Assembly: GCA_028826165.1 (NCBI GenBank)
Contig: JAPDFW010000111.1
Location: 62,001 to 126,000, forward strand
Length of the DNA: 64,000 bases
Direction: 5' to 3'
From: Anaeramoeba ignava
Taxonomy: Eukaryota; Metamonada; Anaeramoebidae
Shown here: positions 49,963-63,790 of the stretch, piece by piece
How positions within the stretch are numbered: position 1 is the first letter of the stretch
How the letters are laid out: the number at the start of each line of letters is the position of its first letter
Notes under the pieces: model-generated
Told to the model about the DNA's origin: nothing
Database searches by the model: none
What the model saw: only the letters and a program-made list of their open reading frames with translations
Made by a program: the position numbers and the translations under genes

Positions 49963-52869
49963 ATGAATGATTCAGAAACTAATTTAACAAAGTTTATTCA
50001 AGTTTCAAAAATTTTACAAAATCTTTCACAAAAATCTTTAACTAGAATTAGATCAAAATTCAAACAAATAAGAAAAATTCTTTCTGAACCAATTAATTTA
50101 TATAAAATTTATCAAAATTCATTTGATTTAAATCCTCTTATTGATTTACTTCAAAATTTAAAAGATTCTGATTTGAAAGATGAAAAAATTCATTTTACTT
50201 TAAATCGTTTTTTACTTGAATCTGATTTGAATATTTCTTTTTATTATTTAATTCATATTTTAGCTTCTTCACCAAATACAATTGAAATTGAAAATGAAAA
50301 TGAAAATGAAAATGAAAATGAAAATGAAAATGAAAATGAAAATGAAAACGAAAATCAAAACGAAAATGAAAATCAAAATGAAAATGAAAATCAAAATCAA
50401 AATCAAAATGAAAATCAAAATCAAAATCAAAATCAAAATCAAAATCAAAATCAAAATCAAAATGAAATTGAAAATAATGAAAATTTAAATCAAATTGAAA
50501 ATGAAAATAAAATTCCAAATAAAATTCCAAATAAAAATCCAATTGAAAATTCAAAATTATATAAAATCGAAATCAAATTTCAAAATGAAAATCAAAATCA
50601 AATTGAAAATGAAATTGAAAATGAAAATGAAAATCAAAATGAAATCGAAATCAAATTTCAAAATGAAAATCAAAATGAAATTGAAAATGAAATTGAAAAT
50701 CAAAATCAAATTTCAAAATGAAAATCAAAATCAAATTGAAAATGAAATTGAAAATGAAATTGAAAATGAAATTGAAAATGAAATTGAAAATCAAAATCAA
50801 ATTGAAAATCAAAATCAAAATAAAAATCAAAATCAAATTAAAAATCAAAATGAAAATTTAAATCAAAATAAAATCGAAAATAAAATTGAAAATCAAATTG
50901 AAAATCAAAATCAAAATCAAAATCAAAATCAAAATCAAAATCAAAATCAAAATCAAATTGAAAATCAAAATAAAATTGAAAATCAAAATCAAAATCAAAA
51001 TCAAAATCAAATCAAATTGAAAATCAAATTGAAAATCAAATTGAAAATCAAAATGAAAATCAAAATGAAAATCAAATTGAAAATCAAAATAAAAATCAAA
51101 ATGAAAATCAAAATAAAATTGAAAATCAAATTGAAAATCAAAATAAAATTGAAAATCAAAATAAAATTGAAAATCAAAATCAAAATCAAAATCAAAATAA
51201 AATTGAAAATCAAAATCAAAATCAAAATAAAATTGAAAATCAAAATCAAAATCAAAATCAAAATCAAATTGAAAATCAAAATAAAATTGAAAATCAAAAT
51301 AAAATTGAAAATCAAAATCAAAATCAAAATCAAAATCAAATTGAAAATCAAAATCAAAATAAAATTGAAAATCAAAATAAAATTGAAAATCAAAATCAAA
51401 ATCAAAATAAAATTGAAAATGAAAATAAAATTCCAAATGAAATTGAAATTCAAAATAAAATTCAAAATCAAAATCAAATTGAAATTAAAAATAAAGTGGA
51501 AAATGAATTTGAATTCGAAATTGAAAATGAAATTTATTCCTCAAAAAAAATCCATTTAACAAAAGTTCTTTGGTTTTTAGAACAAAATTCTGAAGTTGAA
51601 AAAGATATCCAATTAGTTTCTCAAATAATAGGAATTAGATTTGTTTTGATCAAAGATTTCAAACATTCACCAGAAGAAATTTTCAGAAAATATTTCAAAA
51701 ATAGTTATTCTGGAATGATTAGAGTGATAATTTCATCACCAAAATTTTATGAATTAATACTATCAATTCAACACAGTTCCAAAAAAGTTTCATTTCCAAC
51801 TTTGATATTTGATCCAGAAGATGGATTCAAATCAAAATACACACATTTTTTTGATAATCTCAAAAATATTTGGAAAACAAATAATTTTGTTACTTTGAAA
51901 AAATATTGTTCATTCAAAAAAATTATTCACAAGAAAAATTACAATTTTTTCATTGAAAAATTAAACTTAATAATTCAACGCGTTCATGATAAGGAAAAGA
52001 GGAAAATAATACCAAAAACAAAAATTAGAGATAAATTAAGGGATATTTCTAAGCTCAATTTTAACAGAGTTTCTTTAAATACTTCAACAAAACCACAAAA
52101 TTTGAAAAATGTTGATTTAGTTTATTCAAATGAAGAAAAAGAAATCAAAATTGAAGACGATTTTCAGAAACAAACGAAAAAACTATCAATAAATTATGAA
52201 AGCTTTTTGTTTCTTTTCACAGAACTTCTAGATATGCTTAAAAGTATTTCTCAAGAATTAAATCAAGAAAATCCAAATATCAAGCAAATTGAAAAGATTG
52301 TTAACATGATAATCCAAAATTCACTTCATTATTCAACAACAACATCACTTGAATCATTCTGTAATTTGACTCATCAAATCACAATAAATAAGCCTCAAAT
52401 ATTCTGGATTGATTTACCGCATCAAGACAACAAGAATATTTCTGAATATTTGCAAAAATACGGAATCAAAACTTATTTTCCTCCAACAAAAATGGAAAAA
52501 ATAGACAACAAAAATATGGAAGTTGTTGATATCCAAACTGCAAAAGCTGATGTTCTTGCCTGGTTTTGTGATCATGATGTGCAAATTTTTGATAATCCAA
52601 CTTTTTTTATTGATAAATATCAATCTTTTAACAAAAAGTGTCAAAATTATCAACTCAATGAATTCTCACTTAGATTTGTTTCAAATAGTCATACTTGCTA
52701 TCCAATGCTTTCCTTTTTGAGGAGAATTCTTTTTTCTAATGCTCCTTTCTTGATTTATTGCAGTAAAAATTCGGCTAATTCACAAAGAGTTCAATCTTGT
52801 TTATCTTCTTTTTCAAATGTTTGGATTACTTGGCACTTACAAATTGCTAGAAAATTTATGTTGATGTGA
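49963..52869 (+). CDS. Unknown protein with ~1.2-kb Glu/Gln-Asn tract
   Basis: The N-terminal domain (about 105 aa, helical, LTKFIQVSKILQNLSQKSL...FYYLIHILASSPNT) is followed by (EN)n and (QN)n tracts from 50281 to about 51500. A ~450-aa globular part starting YSSKKIHLTKVLWFLEQNSE then runs to TGA. The N- and C-terminal parts are in the same frame. Inside the tract the frame slips at about 50705-50720 and back at about 51005-51012, so I treat it as one gene with two compensating slips. The C-part shows two stretches with beta-alpha-beta character (KVLWFLEQNSEVEKDIQLV; PQIFWIDLPHQDNKNISEYL) that look like related receiver/flavodoxin-like halves, but this is only an impression. I do not recognise the family. 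The start is 92 bp from the divergent ERI1-like start. Confidence 0.6.
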
Positions 52870-52937
52870 TTTCGTTCCTCTTTTTTTCCTTTCAAAAAAA
52901 CAAAAATCCAAAAAATTAAAAAAAAAAACTCAAAAAA

Positions 52938-52975
52938 ACTTTTTTTCATTTTTTTCATTTTTTTTTCTTTTTAAA
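52938..52975 (+). promoter_or_regulatory. T-rich TTTTTTCATTTTTTTC leader before golgin gene
   Basis: Two TTTTTTCATTTTTT blocks end in TTTCTTTTTAAAATG at the golgin start. It follows only about 70 bp after the previous gene's stop, so promoter and terminator must share this short A/T gap. Confidence 0.4.
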
Positions 52976-54892
52976 ATGTCAAATGAAAATAAAAATCAAA
53001 ATTTAAATCAAAATCAAAATCAAAATTTAAATCAAAATCAAAATTTAAATGAAAATAAAAATCAAAATGAAAATGAAAATCAAAATCAAAATCAAAATGA
53101 AAATCAAAATGAAAATCAAAATGAAAATCAAAATTTAAATGAAAATCAAAATGAAAATTTAAATGAAAATGAAAATGAAAATGAAAATCAAAATCAAAAT
53201 CAAAATCAAAATCAAAATCAAAATCAAAATCAAAATCAAAATCAAAATCAAATTCAAAATCAAAATCAAAATCAAAATCAAAATCAAAATGAAAATGAAA
53301 ATCAAAATCTAAATCAAAATTTAAATGAAAATCATAATGAAAATTTAAATGAAAATCAAAATCAAAATCAAAATCAAAATCAAATTCAAATTCAAAATCA
53401 AAATCAAAATCAAATTCAAAATCAAAATAATTCATTAGAATTACAAGAAAAATTAAAAGAATTACAACAAAATTATCTTAATATTCAAAAGGAAAATCAA
53501 AAACTTAAAGAAAACTCTCCAACTCATAAATTAGAATTAAAAATTAAAAATTTGGAAAACTATTTGCAACAAATCGAACAAGAAAAAACAAGAATTGAAA
53601 CAGAAAAAACTTCACAACAAAATAAAATTATGGAATTTGAAGAAAAAATTGGTCAAATTGGAATTCAACTTGCACAAAAAAATCAAGAAGTCGATGATTT
53701 GGAAAAAAAATTAAATCACTTTAAAATTCTTCTTAAAAAAGCTAATGATCATATCCAAGAATTGAAAAAAAAAAACGAATCAAAAAATTCTGAATCAAAT
53801 TCATTGAATCAAAATTATCAAGAATTGAAAAAGAAAAATGAGGATTTGGAAGCCAAACTAGAAACATTTACAAAATCAAAAACAGAAGAAAAGGAAGAAA
53901 TTATAAAATATCAAGATGAATTGAATCAACAAAAAGAATTAGTCAATCAACTTCAATTCAAAACGCAAAATTTTGAAGAAGAAATCAAAAAAAAGGATTT
54001 AATGATCCAAAATTTAGAATCAATCAACAAAAAACAAGAAGAAGATTTTACAGCTTATAAATCACGTGCTCAAATTGCTCTTGCTCAAAAAATGGAAGAA
54101 AATAGCCAAGCAAACAAGCCCAATCCAGAAATGGAATATTTCAAACAAGAAATCCAAGAATTGAATCAAAAAATCAAAAAAATTCAAACACTTAATGAAA
54201 AACTCCAGAAAAAACTTCAGAAAAAACAAATCCAATTCGAATCAAATATCCCTCAAATTTCTTCCACAGAAAACAAGGAATATGAAAAGAAAATTAAGCA
54301 AATCGAAACTCAATGGTCTCAAAAATACGACCAATTAAGTCAAGAAAGAGAAAATTTAACAAAACTTCATTTAAAAAAAAACCAAGAAATGAATTTCAAA
54401 CACAAAAAAATTCTCGATGAAATGACTAAGCAAATCCAAGAATTGCAACAAGAAAAATTCTCAATTTCACAAAACCATGAAAATCAAAAATCACAAAATG
54501 AAATGACTATTCAAAATTTAAACAATGAAATCCAATCTCTTAAAAAACAAAACCAAGAACTACTTTCAGAATCTCAATTAAAATTCTCAAAACAAATTTT
54601 TCAAAATCAAAATGAAAATCAAAATGAAAAAAATAAAACAATTTTAATTCAAAAACCTAAAGAATCTCCAAACCAAACTTTAATTAATTCAGGAAATCAA
54701 TCCAAAACTAAAGAAATTAAATTTGATCCAACTCAATTTAATTATTTGAAAAACATTATTATGCAATATATGATGGATAATGAACAGCATGAAAAACTAA
54801 TTCCTGTAATTGCTGCTCTTTTGAAATTAACCAAGAAAGATCTTCAAAAAATTGAAGATGCAAGATCTAAAAAAGGATGGGGATTTTGGTGA
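52976..54892 (+). CDS. GRIP-domain golgin-like coiled-coil protein
   Basis: A single exon of 638 aa. Residues 1-155 are almost pure Asn/Gln/Glu (NQNQNENQN). Residues 160-555 form a long coiled coil (LKIKNLENYLQQIEQEKTRI, VDDLEKKLNHFKILLKKAND) and include EEDFTAYKSRAQIALAQK, as found before the GRIP domain of GCC88-type golgins. The last 55 residues, FNYLKNIIMQYMMDNEQHEK-LIPVIAALLKLTKKDL, fit a GRIP domain (YLKNVL...F...LLPVI..LL.LT..E), including the Tyr that contacts Arl1-GTP in known structures. GRIP golgins tether vesicles at the trans-Golgi. The tract at the N-terminus is in the gene frame throughout, unlike several other QN genes here. Confidence 0.8.
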   Translation: MSNENKNQNLNQNQNQNLNQNQNLNENKNQNENENQNQNQNENQNENQNENQNLNENQNENLNENENENENQNQNQNQNQNQNQNQNQNQNQIQNQNQNQNQNQNENENQNLNQNLNENHNENLNENQNQNQNQNQIQIQNQNQNQIQNQNNSLELQEKLKELQQNYLNIQKENQKLKENSPTHKLELKIKNLENYLQQIEQEKTRIETEKTSQQNKIMEFEEKIGQIGIQLAQKNQEVDDLEKKLNHFKILLKKANDHIQELKKKNESKNSESNSLNQNYQELKKKNEDLEAKLETFTKSKTEEKEEIIKYQDELNQQKELVNQLQFKTQNFEEEIKKKDLMIQNLESINKKQEEDFTAYKSRAQIALAQKMEENSQANKPNPEMEYFKQEIQELNQKIKKIQTLNEKLQKKLQKKQIQFESNIPQISSTENKEYEKKIKQIETQWSQKYDQLSQERENLTKLHLKKNQEMNFKHKKILDEMTKQIQELQQEKFSISQNHENQKSQNEMTIQNLNNEIQSLKKQNQELLSESQLKFSKQIFQNQNENQNEKNKTILIQKPKESPNQTLINSGNQSKTKEIKFDPTQFNYLKNIIMQYMMDNEQHEKLIPVIAALLKLTKKDLQKIEDARSKKGWGFW

Positions 54893-56339
54893 TTAATTTT
54901 TAAAGAAAACATTTTAATTTTAATTTTTTCCCATTTAAAAAACAATAAAAATTTTTCAAAGCATTTCAAAAATAAGAATAGATTTAAATTTAATATTTAA
55001 TTTATAAATTAATTTAAAAATATAATTTCTAAATGAATTTTATTATTAAAATAATAATTTTATGTTTTAGATTTAAATATTTTATTATTTAAATATTTAA
55101 CATAAAAATATAAAAAATAAGAATAGATTTAATTTAATATTTAATTTATAAAATAATTTAAAAATATAATTTAATATTTAAATCTATGTTTAAAATAATA
55201 ATTTATTGTTTTAGATTTAAATATTTTATTATTTAAATATTTAACATATAAATATAAAAATGAAAATTGATTTAATTTAATATTTAATTTATTAATTAAT
55301 TTAAAAATATAATTTAATATTTAATTTTATTATTAAAATAATAATTTAATGTTTTAGATTTAAATATTTTATTATTTAAATATTTAACATAAAAATATAA
55401 AAATGAAAATAGATTTAATTTAATATTTAATTTATAAAATTAATTTAAAAATATAATTTAATATTTAATTTTATTATTAAAATAATAATTTATTGTTTTA
55501 AATTTAAATATTTTATTATTTAAATATTTAACATAAAAATATAAAAATGAAAATAGATTTAATTTAATATTTAATTTATAAATTAATTTAAAAATATAAT
55601 TTAATATTTAATTTTATTATTAAAATAATATTTTAATGTTTTAGATTTAAATATTTTATTATTTAAATATTTAGCATATAAATATAAAAAATAAGAATAG
55701 ATTTAATTTAATATTTAATTTATAAATTAATTTAAAAATATAATTTATTTAATTTTATTATTAAAATAATAATTTATTGTTTTAAATTTAAATATTTTAT
55801 TATTTAAATATTTAACATAAAAAATATAAAAATAGATTTAATTTAATACTTAATTTATAAATTAATTTAAAAATATAATTTAATATTTAATTTTATTATT
55901 AAAATAATAATTTATTGTTTTTATATTTAAATATTTTATTATTTAAAAATATTTTGAAAATTGATTTTTGAAATTAAAATTTTATCTTTTTGAATTAAAT
56001 TGAATTAATATTAATTTGGAAATTTGTTTTAAAATTTAAATTTATTAATAATTTTTAAATTCCAAAAAAAAAAATTAAATTAAAAATTAAATTAAAATAA
56101 TTTTCCTTTTTTTTTAATAAAAAAAATTAATAAAAAATAATAATAATTTATTAATAAATTAATTTAAAATAATAAATTAAAAAGAAAATTAAATTAATTA
56201 TTAATTTAAATTTTTCTTTATTTTAAATTTTTATTTATTTTCAAAATTCATTTTTATTCATTTTTATTTAAATTTTTCATTTTTCCTTTTTAAAAAACAA
56301 AAACAAAAACAAAAACAAAAACAAAAACACAAAAACAAA
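54893..56339. repeat. Intergenic ~143-bp tandem repeat (about 6-7 copies) and A/T spacer
   Basis: No gene is seen. From about 54975 to 55950 a unit of about 143 bp recurs, marked by TTTAGATTTAAATATTTTA and ATATTTAACATAAAAATA near 55095, 55241, 55381, 55527, 55667 and 55810. It is an A/T-only satellite with few substitutions. From 55950 to 56300 it is irregular A/T. At 56295-56339 AAAACA units lead to the next ATG. Confidence 0.7.
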
Positions 56340-59300
56340 ATGGATAATGATAATAATAATAACCAAATTGAAAATGCAAATCAAAATCAAAATGAAAATG
56401 AAATGAAAAATTTAGAAAAAAAAGTAACAAAAAATTTAATTAAAAATTATTCAAACCTTTTAAATGGAAATTCATTTAAAGATTTTTCAATTTTTGTTGA
56501 GAATAAATCAAATCCTTTTGAAATTAAAGTTCATAAATCAATTTTATCTTCAAGATCTCCTTTTTTTAATGAGTTTTTAAGGCAAGAATCTCTTTTTATT
56601 TCTTTAAATCAATTTAATAAAAAAGAAATGGAATCAATTTTGAGTTATATTTATTATGGAAATATTTCTTTTGAGAATCAAGAAAATCTTTTTCAATTAT
56701 TAGAAATTTCAATTTATTTTAAATTAAATTTATTGAAAAGAAATTATTCAAAAATTTTAAATTCAATTAATTATTCAAATTTTTCCAATTTTTATTCCAA
56801 AATCGAAATTTAAATTCAAATGAAATTGAAATAAAATGTTTTGAATTAATAAATCAAAATTTTTCCCAAATTCAGAATAATGAGAATTTATTCAATTTAA
56901 CTAAAGAAGAAATTATCAAATTTATTCAATTTAAACAAGAAAAAAAAGAAATTTTTCAATTTGATTTTTTTCAATTTTTAAATAATTGGATTAAAAAAAG
57001 AGTTAATTCATTAAGATTAAGGAAATTTAAGAACAAAATGAATGCAAAGAAAAGATTATTTCATTCTTTTTTTTCATTATTTGATAAAGATTCAATTTCA
57101 AAACAAGATTTTGATAAATTAAAACAATTTGAAATTTTTCTTCCAAATTCTTTTTTAATTCATTTTGAAAGAACTATTTTTCAAATTCAAGATCAAGAAA
57201 ATCAAACAAAAATCAAAGAAAAAGAAAAGGAGAATCAACAGATGAAAATTGAAATTGAAGAGAAATTGAAGAAAGAAAAAAAAGAAATTGAAGAGAAATT
57301 GAACAAAGAAATTGAAGATAAAAACAAGGAAATTGAAAACAAAGATGAAGAAAATCAAAATCTTAAATCTGAAAATGAAAAGAAAGATAAGATTCTCAAA
57401 CAAAAAGATGAAGAAATCCAAAATCTTAAATTATCATTTGAAAAAGAAATTGAAAAAGAAAATCAAATTCAAATTCAAATTGAAAATCAAAATCAAATTC
57501 AAAATCAAAATCAAAATCAAAATCAAAATCAAAATCAAAATCAAAATGAAAATGAAAATCAAAATGAAAATGAAAATGAAAATGAAAATGAAAATGAAAA
57601 TGAAAATCAAAATCAAAATCAAAATCAAAATCAAAATCAAAATGAATTGTTGAAGATTTTTTCAGATTCAGAAATTATTACAGAAGAAGAATATGTTAAG
57701 AAATTACAAGAATGGATAAATGATAATGAATTCTTTTCTAAAATGAAAAAAGGATTTTCAGCAAAAAGAGATGGATTTAATTCTCAAAATTGGCATAATA
57801 AAGTTGATGGGAAAGGAAAAACATTATTTATTATCAAAACAAAAGATAACTTTATTTTTGGAGGTTTTACTCAAGTTGGATGGACAAATGATAAATCAAA
57901 ATGGAGTGTTAAAGGAGGAAGTTATGGATTTATTAATGATCCAAATGCATTTATTTTTTCATTAAGAAATGATAAAGGGGATAGAAAACCAGATAAGTTT
58001 ACAATTAAAAAAGGAAAAGAAAAATATGCAATTAAATATGATTTAAATTGTGGTCCAAGTTTTGGATGTAAAAATAAATAATTTATATTTAATAAATATT
58101 TATTATTATAATTAAAATTAAATTAATAAATAATCCAAAATATTAATATAATCAATAATATTATTATTTCAATTTAAAATAAAATTAATTTTAAATTAAA
58201 TTATTATTAATTATTATTAAAATTAATTATTTATCTTTATTAAAATAGTGAGTAAATAATTTATATTTAATAAATTATAATTAAAATTAAATTAATAAAT
58301 AACCCAAAAATATTAATATAATAAATAATATTATTATTTCAATATAAAATAAAATTAATTTTAAATTAAATTATTATTAATTATTATTAAAATTAATTAT
58401 CTTTTATTAAAATAGATCGTAAATAATTTATATTTTAATAAATATTTATTATTATAATTAAAATTAAATTAATAAATAATCCAAAATATTAATATAATAA
58501 ATAATATTGTTATTTCAATTTAAAATAAAATTAATTTTAAATTTAATTATTATTAATTATTATTAAAATTAAATATTTATCTTTATTAAAATAAATAATT
58601 TATATTTAATAAATATTTATTATTATAATTAAAATTAAATTAATAAATAATCCAAAAATATTAATATAATAAATAATATTGTTATTTCAATATAAAATAA
58701 AATTAATTTTAAATTAAATTATTATTAATTATTATTAAAATTAATTAATTATCTTTATTAAAATAGTTGGTAAATAATTTATATTTAATAAATATTTATT
58801 ATTATAATTAAAAATTAAATTAATAAATAATCCAAAAAATATTAATATAATAAATAATATTATTATTTCAATTTAAAATAAAATAAATTTTAAATTAAAT
58901 TATTATTAATTATTATTAAAATTAATTATTTATCTTTATTAAAATAGGGGAGTAAATAATTTATATTCAATAAATATTTATTATTATAATTAAAATTAAA
59001 TTAATAAATAATCCAAAAATATTTATAATCAATATTATTTCAATTTTAAAATAAAATAAATTAAAAATTATTATTAAAATTAATTATTTATCTTTATTAA
59101 AATAGTTAGTAAATAATTTATATTTAATAAATATTTATTATTATAATTAAAATTAAAAATTAAATAACCCAAAAATATTAATATAAAAACAATAATTTTA
59201 AAATAAAATAAATTTTAAATTAAATTATTATTAATTCATTAAAATTAATTATTTATCTTTATTAAAATAGATTGTAAATAATTTATATTTAATAAATATT

Positions 59301-60340
59301 TATTATTATAATTAAAATTAAATTAATAAATAATCCAAAAATATTAATATAATAAATAATATTATTATTTCAATATAAAATAAAATTAATTTTAAATTAA
59401 ATTATTATTAATTATTATTAAAATTAATTACTTATCTTTTATTAAAATAGATGGTAAATAATTTATATTTAATAAATATTTATTATTATAATTAAAATTA
59501 AATTAATAAATAATCCAAAATAATATAATAAATAATATTATTATTTAAAATTTAAAATAAAAATAAATTTTTAAAATAAATTATTATTAATTATTATTAA
59601 AATTAATTATTTTATCTTTTATTAAAATAGTTGGTAAATAATTTATATTTAATAAATAATTATTATTATAATTAAAATTAAATTAATAAATAATCTAAAA
59701 TATTAATATAATAAAATAATATTATTATTTCAATTTAAAATAAAATTAATTTTAAATTAAATTATTATTAATTATTATTAAAATTAATTATTTATCTTTA
59801 TTAAAAATAGTTCGTAAATAATTTTATATTTAATAAATATTTATTATTATAATTAAAATTAAATTAATAAATAATCTAAAATATTAATATAATAAATAAT
59901 ATTATTATTTCAATTTAAAATAAAATTAATTTTAAATTAAAATTATTATTAATTATTATTAAAATTAATTAATTATATTTTATTAAAATAGCTCGTAAAT
60001 AATTTATATTTAATAAATAATTATTATTATAATTAAAATTAAATTAATAAATAATCTAAAATATTAATATAATAAATAATATTATTATTTCAATTTAAAA
60101 TAAAATTAATTTTAAATTAAATTATTATTAATTATTATTAAAATTAATTATTTATCTTTATTAAAATATTTATAGGTGATCTTCTGTTAAATTCTAAATT
60201 ACAATCTGGTTATTCAAATTTTGGTTTTACTTATAATCTACCTAATGGAATTAAATATGGAACAAATGAAGCTCAAAAGTTATTTAGCTGGTTCTTTTAA
60301 TAAATGGATTGTTGATGAACTTGAGACTTATTTCATTTAA
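56340..60340 (+). CDS. BTB-BACK-coiled-coil-TLDc protein with satellite-array intron
   Basis: BTB: FKDFSIFVENKSNPFEIKVH, KSILSSRSPFFNEFL, MESILSYIYYGNISF (56460-56700). The frame slips by one base near 56803-56806 in an A run, then a BACK-like part follows: NLFNLTKEEIIKFIQF, FQFLNNWIKKRVNS. Next come a coiled coil, EN/QN tracts (57460-57640) and a TLDc domain: KLQEWINDNEFFSKMKKGF, HNKVDGKGKTLFIIKTKDN, FIFGGFTQVGWTN and NDPNAFIFSLRND, ending in GPSFG at 58067. An intron (58068..60175) then joins to DLLLNSKLQSGYSNFGFTYN, and after a one-base slip near 60283, LAGSFNKWIVDELETYFI, the canonical TLDc end. The apparent stop at 58079-58081 is intronic. BTB-BACK proteins often recruit Cullin-3. TLDc proteins act on V-ATPase or oxidative stress responses, so a link to the V-ATPase is possible but unproven. 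Confidence 0.8.
58068..60175 (+). repeat. Tandem array of ~11 intron-like units (GTAAAT...TAG) with variable 3-nt junctions
   Basis: Each unit is about 165-184 bp. It begins GTAAATAATTTATATTTAAT, runs through AATAAATAATCCAAAATATT and ends TTTATCTTTATTAAAATAG. Between successive units 3 nt (once 4) differ every time: TGA 58249, ATC 58416, (junction degenerate near 58592), TTG 58767, GGGA 58948, TTA 59106, ATT 59271, ATG 59451, TTG 59631, TTC 59811, CTC 59992. The final TATAG joins to the exon at 60176. The outer splice sites alone give an in-frame FG-C-DLLLN junction; inclusion of all junction bases would not keep the frame. Confidence 0.85.
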
Positions 60341-60488
60341 AAACTTTTTTTTCATTTTTTTTTCAAAATTTAATTCAATTTTCATTTACTTTCAATCAAA
60401 TTAATTTCTTCAAATCAATAAATAAGGAAACAAATTTAATTTTAATTTAAAAATATTATTTAAAAGAAGAAATAATTGAAATTAAAAT

Positions 60489-61428
60489 TTATTTTTTTTC
60501 TTGAAGTAAATAATGGAATAATTGGAAAACAATTGGAAAAGGTTTTCCTTCATCAAGAGGATCAATTTGCATTCCTAAAAGAAAGGATAAAGAAGTAATA
60601 TTATGGATTAACATTTGGAAAGCATCAGGAAAAATTTGATTTGGAGAATTTTGAGATGAAAAAGAAGAATGTTTAATTGAATAGTCATCTTTTTTATTTT
60701 TATCTTTTTGGGAAGATTTAGCAAAAGGTTCTTCATAAATTTCTTGACAATTCATTTTATAAGGAAGACCCAAATCAAAAATTCTTGCCAAATTATTGAC
60801 CAAAATGACAAGAAATTGAAGCGCAATAATATTTTCAACACTATAATTTCCACTTAAATTTGAATTTGGAAATTTTAATAATTTTTCATCAATAATTGCA
60901 TATTCAATTTTGGATATTTGATAAATTGGAATAATTTCAAACAATTCTTTACAAAAACGAATTCTTTTTTGATATAAATTATCAGAAACTGTTGAATAAA
61001 GTTTTTCCAAATTTTCTTGTTGTAAATTTTGTGATTGATTGATATCATTCTAAAAAATTGAATTAAAAAATTGAATTAAAATTTATAATTTAAAAATTTG
61101 TTTTTATTTTATCAACTTTTTTAAATTGGATTTCTTGATCCATTTTTTGAATAAGTTTTTTTGTTTTTGTTAATAATTTCTGTTTTTTGTTTTCTTCTTG
61201 TTTTTTGATTTCTTCAATTTCTTTTTTTGCTTCTTCAATTCTATTAAGAAGATATTCTTTTCTTGTTTTAAATAAATGAATATTTTGTGATTTTTTTGTT
61301 TTTTTTGAATGTTCTTGAATTTTTTCTAATGCTTTTTTTCTTAATTCATTTGCTTCTTTTTTTAATTCTTTTAAATTTTGGAAATTAATTTGAACTTCTT
61401 CAAAATCATATTGATTTTGATTTATCAT
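60489..61428 (-). CDS. UVRAG/ATG14 (Vps38-type) PI3-kinase complex subunit-like
   Basis: Two exons, 61428..61117 and 61049..60489, phase 0, about 290 aa. The N-terminal half is a coiled coil (LKELKKEANELRKKALEKI, EYLLNRIEEAKKEIEEIK). The C-terminal half, LYQKRIRFCKELFEIIPIYQ-IEYAIIDEKLLKFPNS, then VENIIALQFLVILVNNLARI and GLPYKMNCQ, follows the UVRAG/ATG14 pattern ('LxxIYPI...Y.I.GL.LPNS...ALGY..HLV......LPYPI'). In this family it is the Beclin-1-binding subunit of the class III PI3-kinase complex that makes PI3P for autophagy or endosomal traffic. UVRAG versus ATG14 cannot be decided, and there is no C2 domain. It is short for UVRAG. It lies next to Rab2 on the same strand. Confidence 0.7.
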
Positions 61429-61500
61429 TTTATAATTGAAATAAAAATGAAAAATGAAAAATGAAAAAAATGAAAAAAATGAAAAATAATTTTTTCCGAT
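61429..61500 (-). promoter_or_regulatory. (TTTTTCA)n leader of the UVRAG/ATG14-like gene
   Basis: On the minus strand five TTTTTCATTTTT-type blocks stand directly before the ATG, the clearest example of the leader motif seen at most starts. Confidence 0.45.
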
Positions 61501-61545
61501 TTTTTATTTTTATTCTAAAAAAATAATTATTATTATTCTTTTTAT

Positions 61546-63790
<2,245 letters not shown>

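Noticed and set aside
58249-59994. Reading the 3-nt junctions of the TLDc intron array as coding microexons
   Set aside because: Taken together (one is 4 nt, and in phase 1 the run creates a stop) they do not keep the frame; direct joining of 58067 to 60176 does.
58068-60175. CRISPR-like array, because of regular repeats with short variable pieces
   Set aside because: The variable parts are only 3-4 nt, units are ~175 bp and A/T-only, and the setting is a eukaryotic intron.
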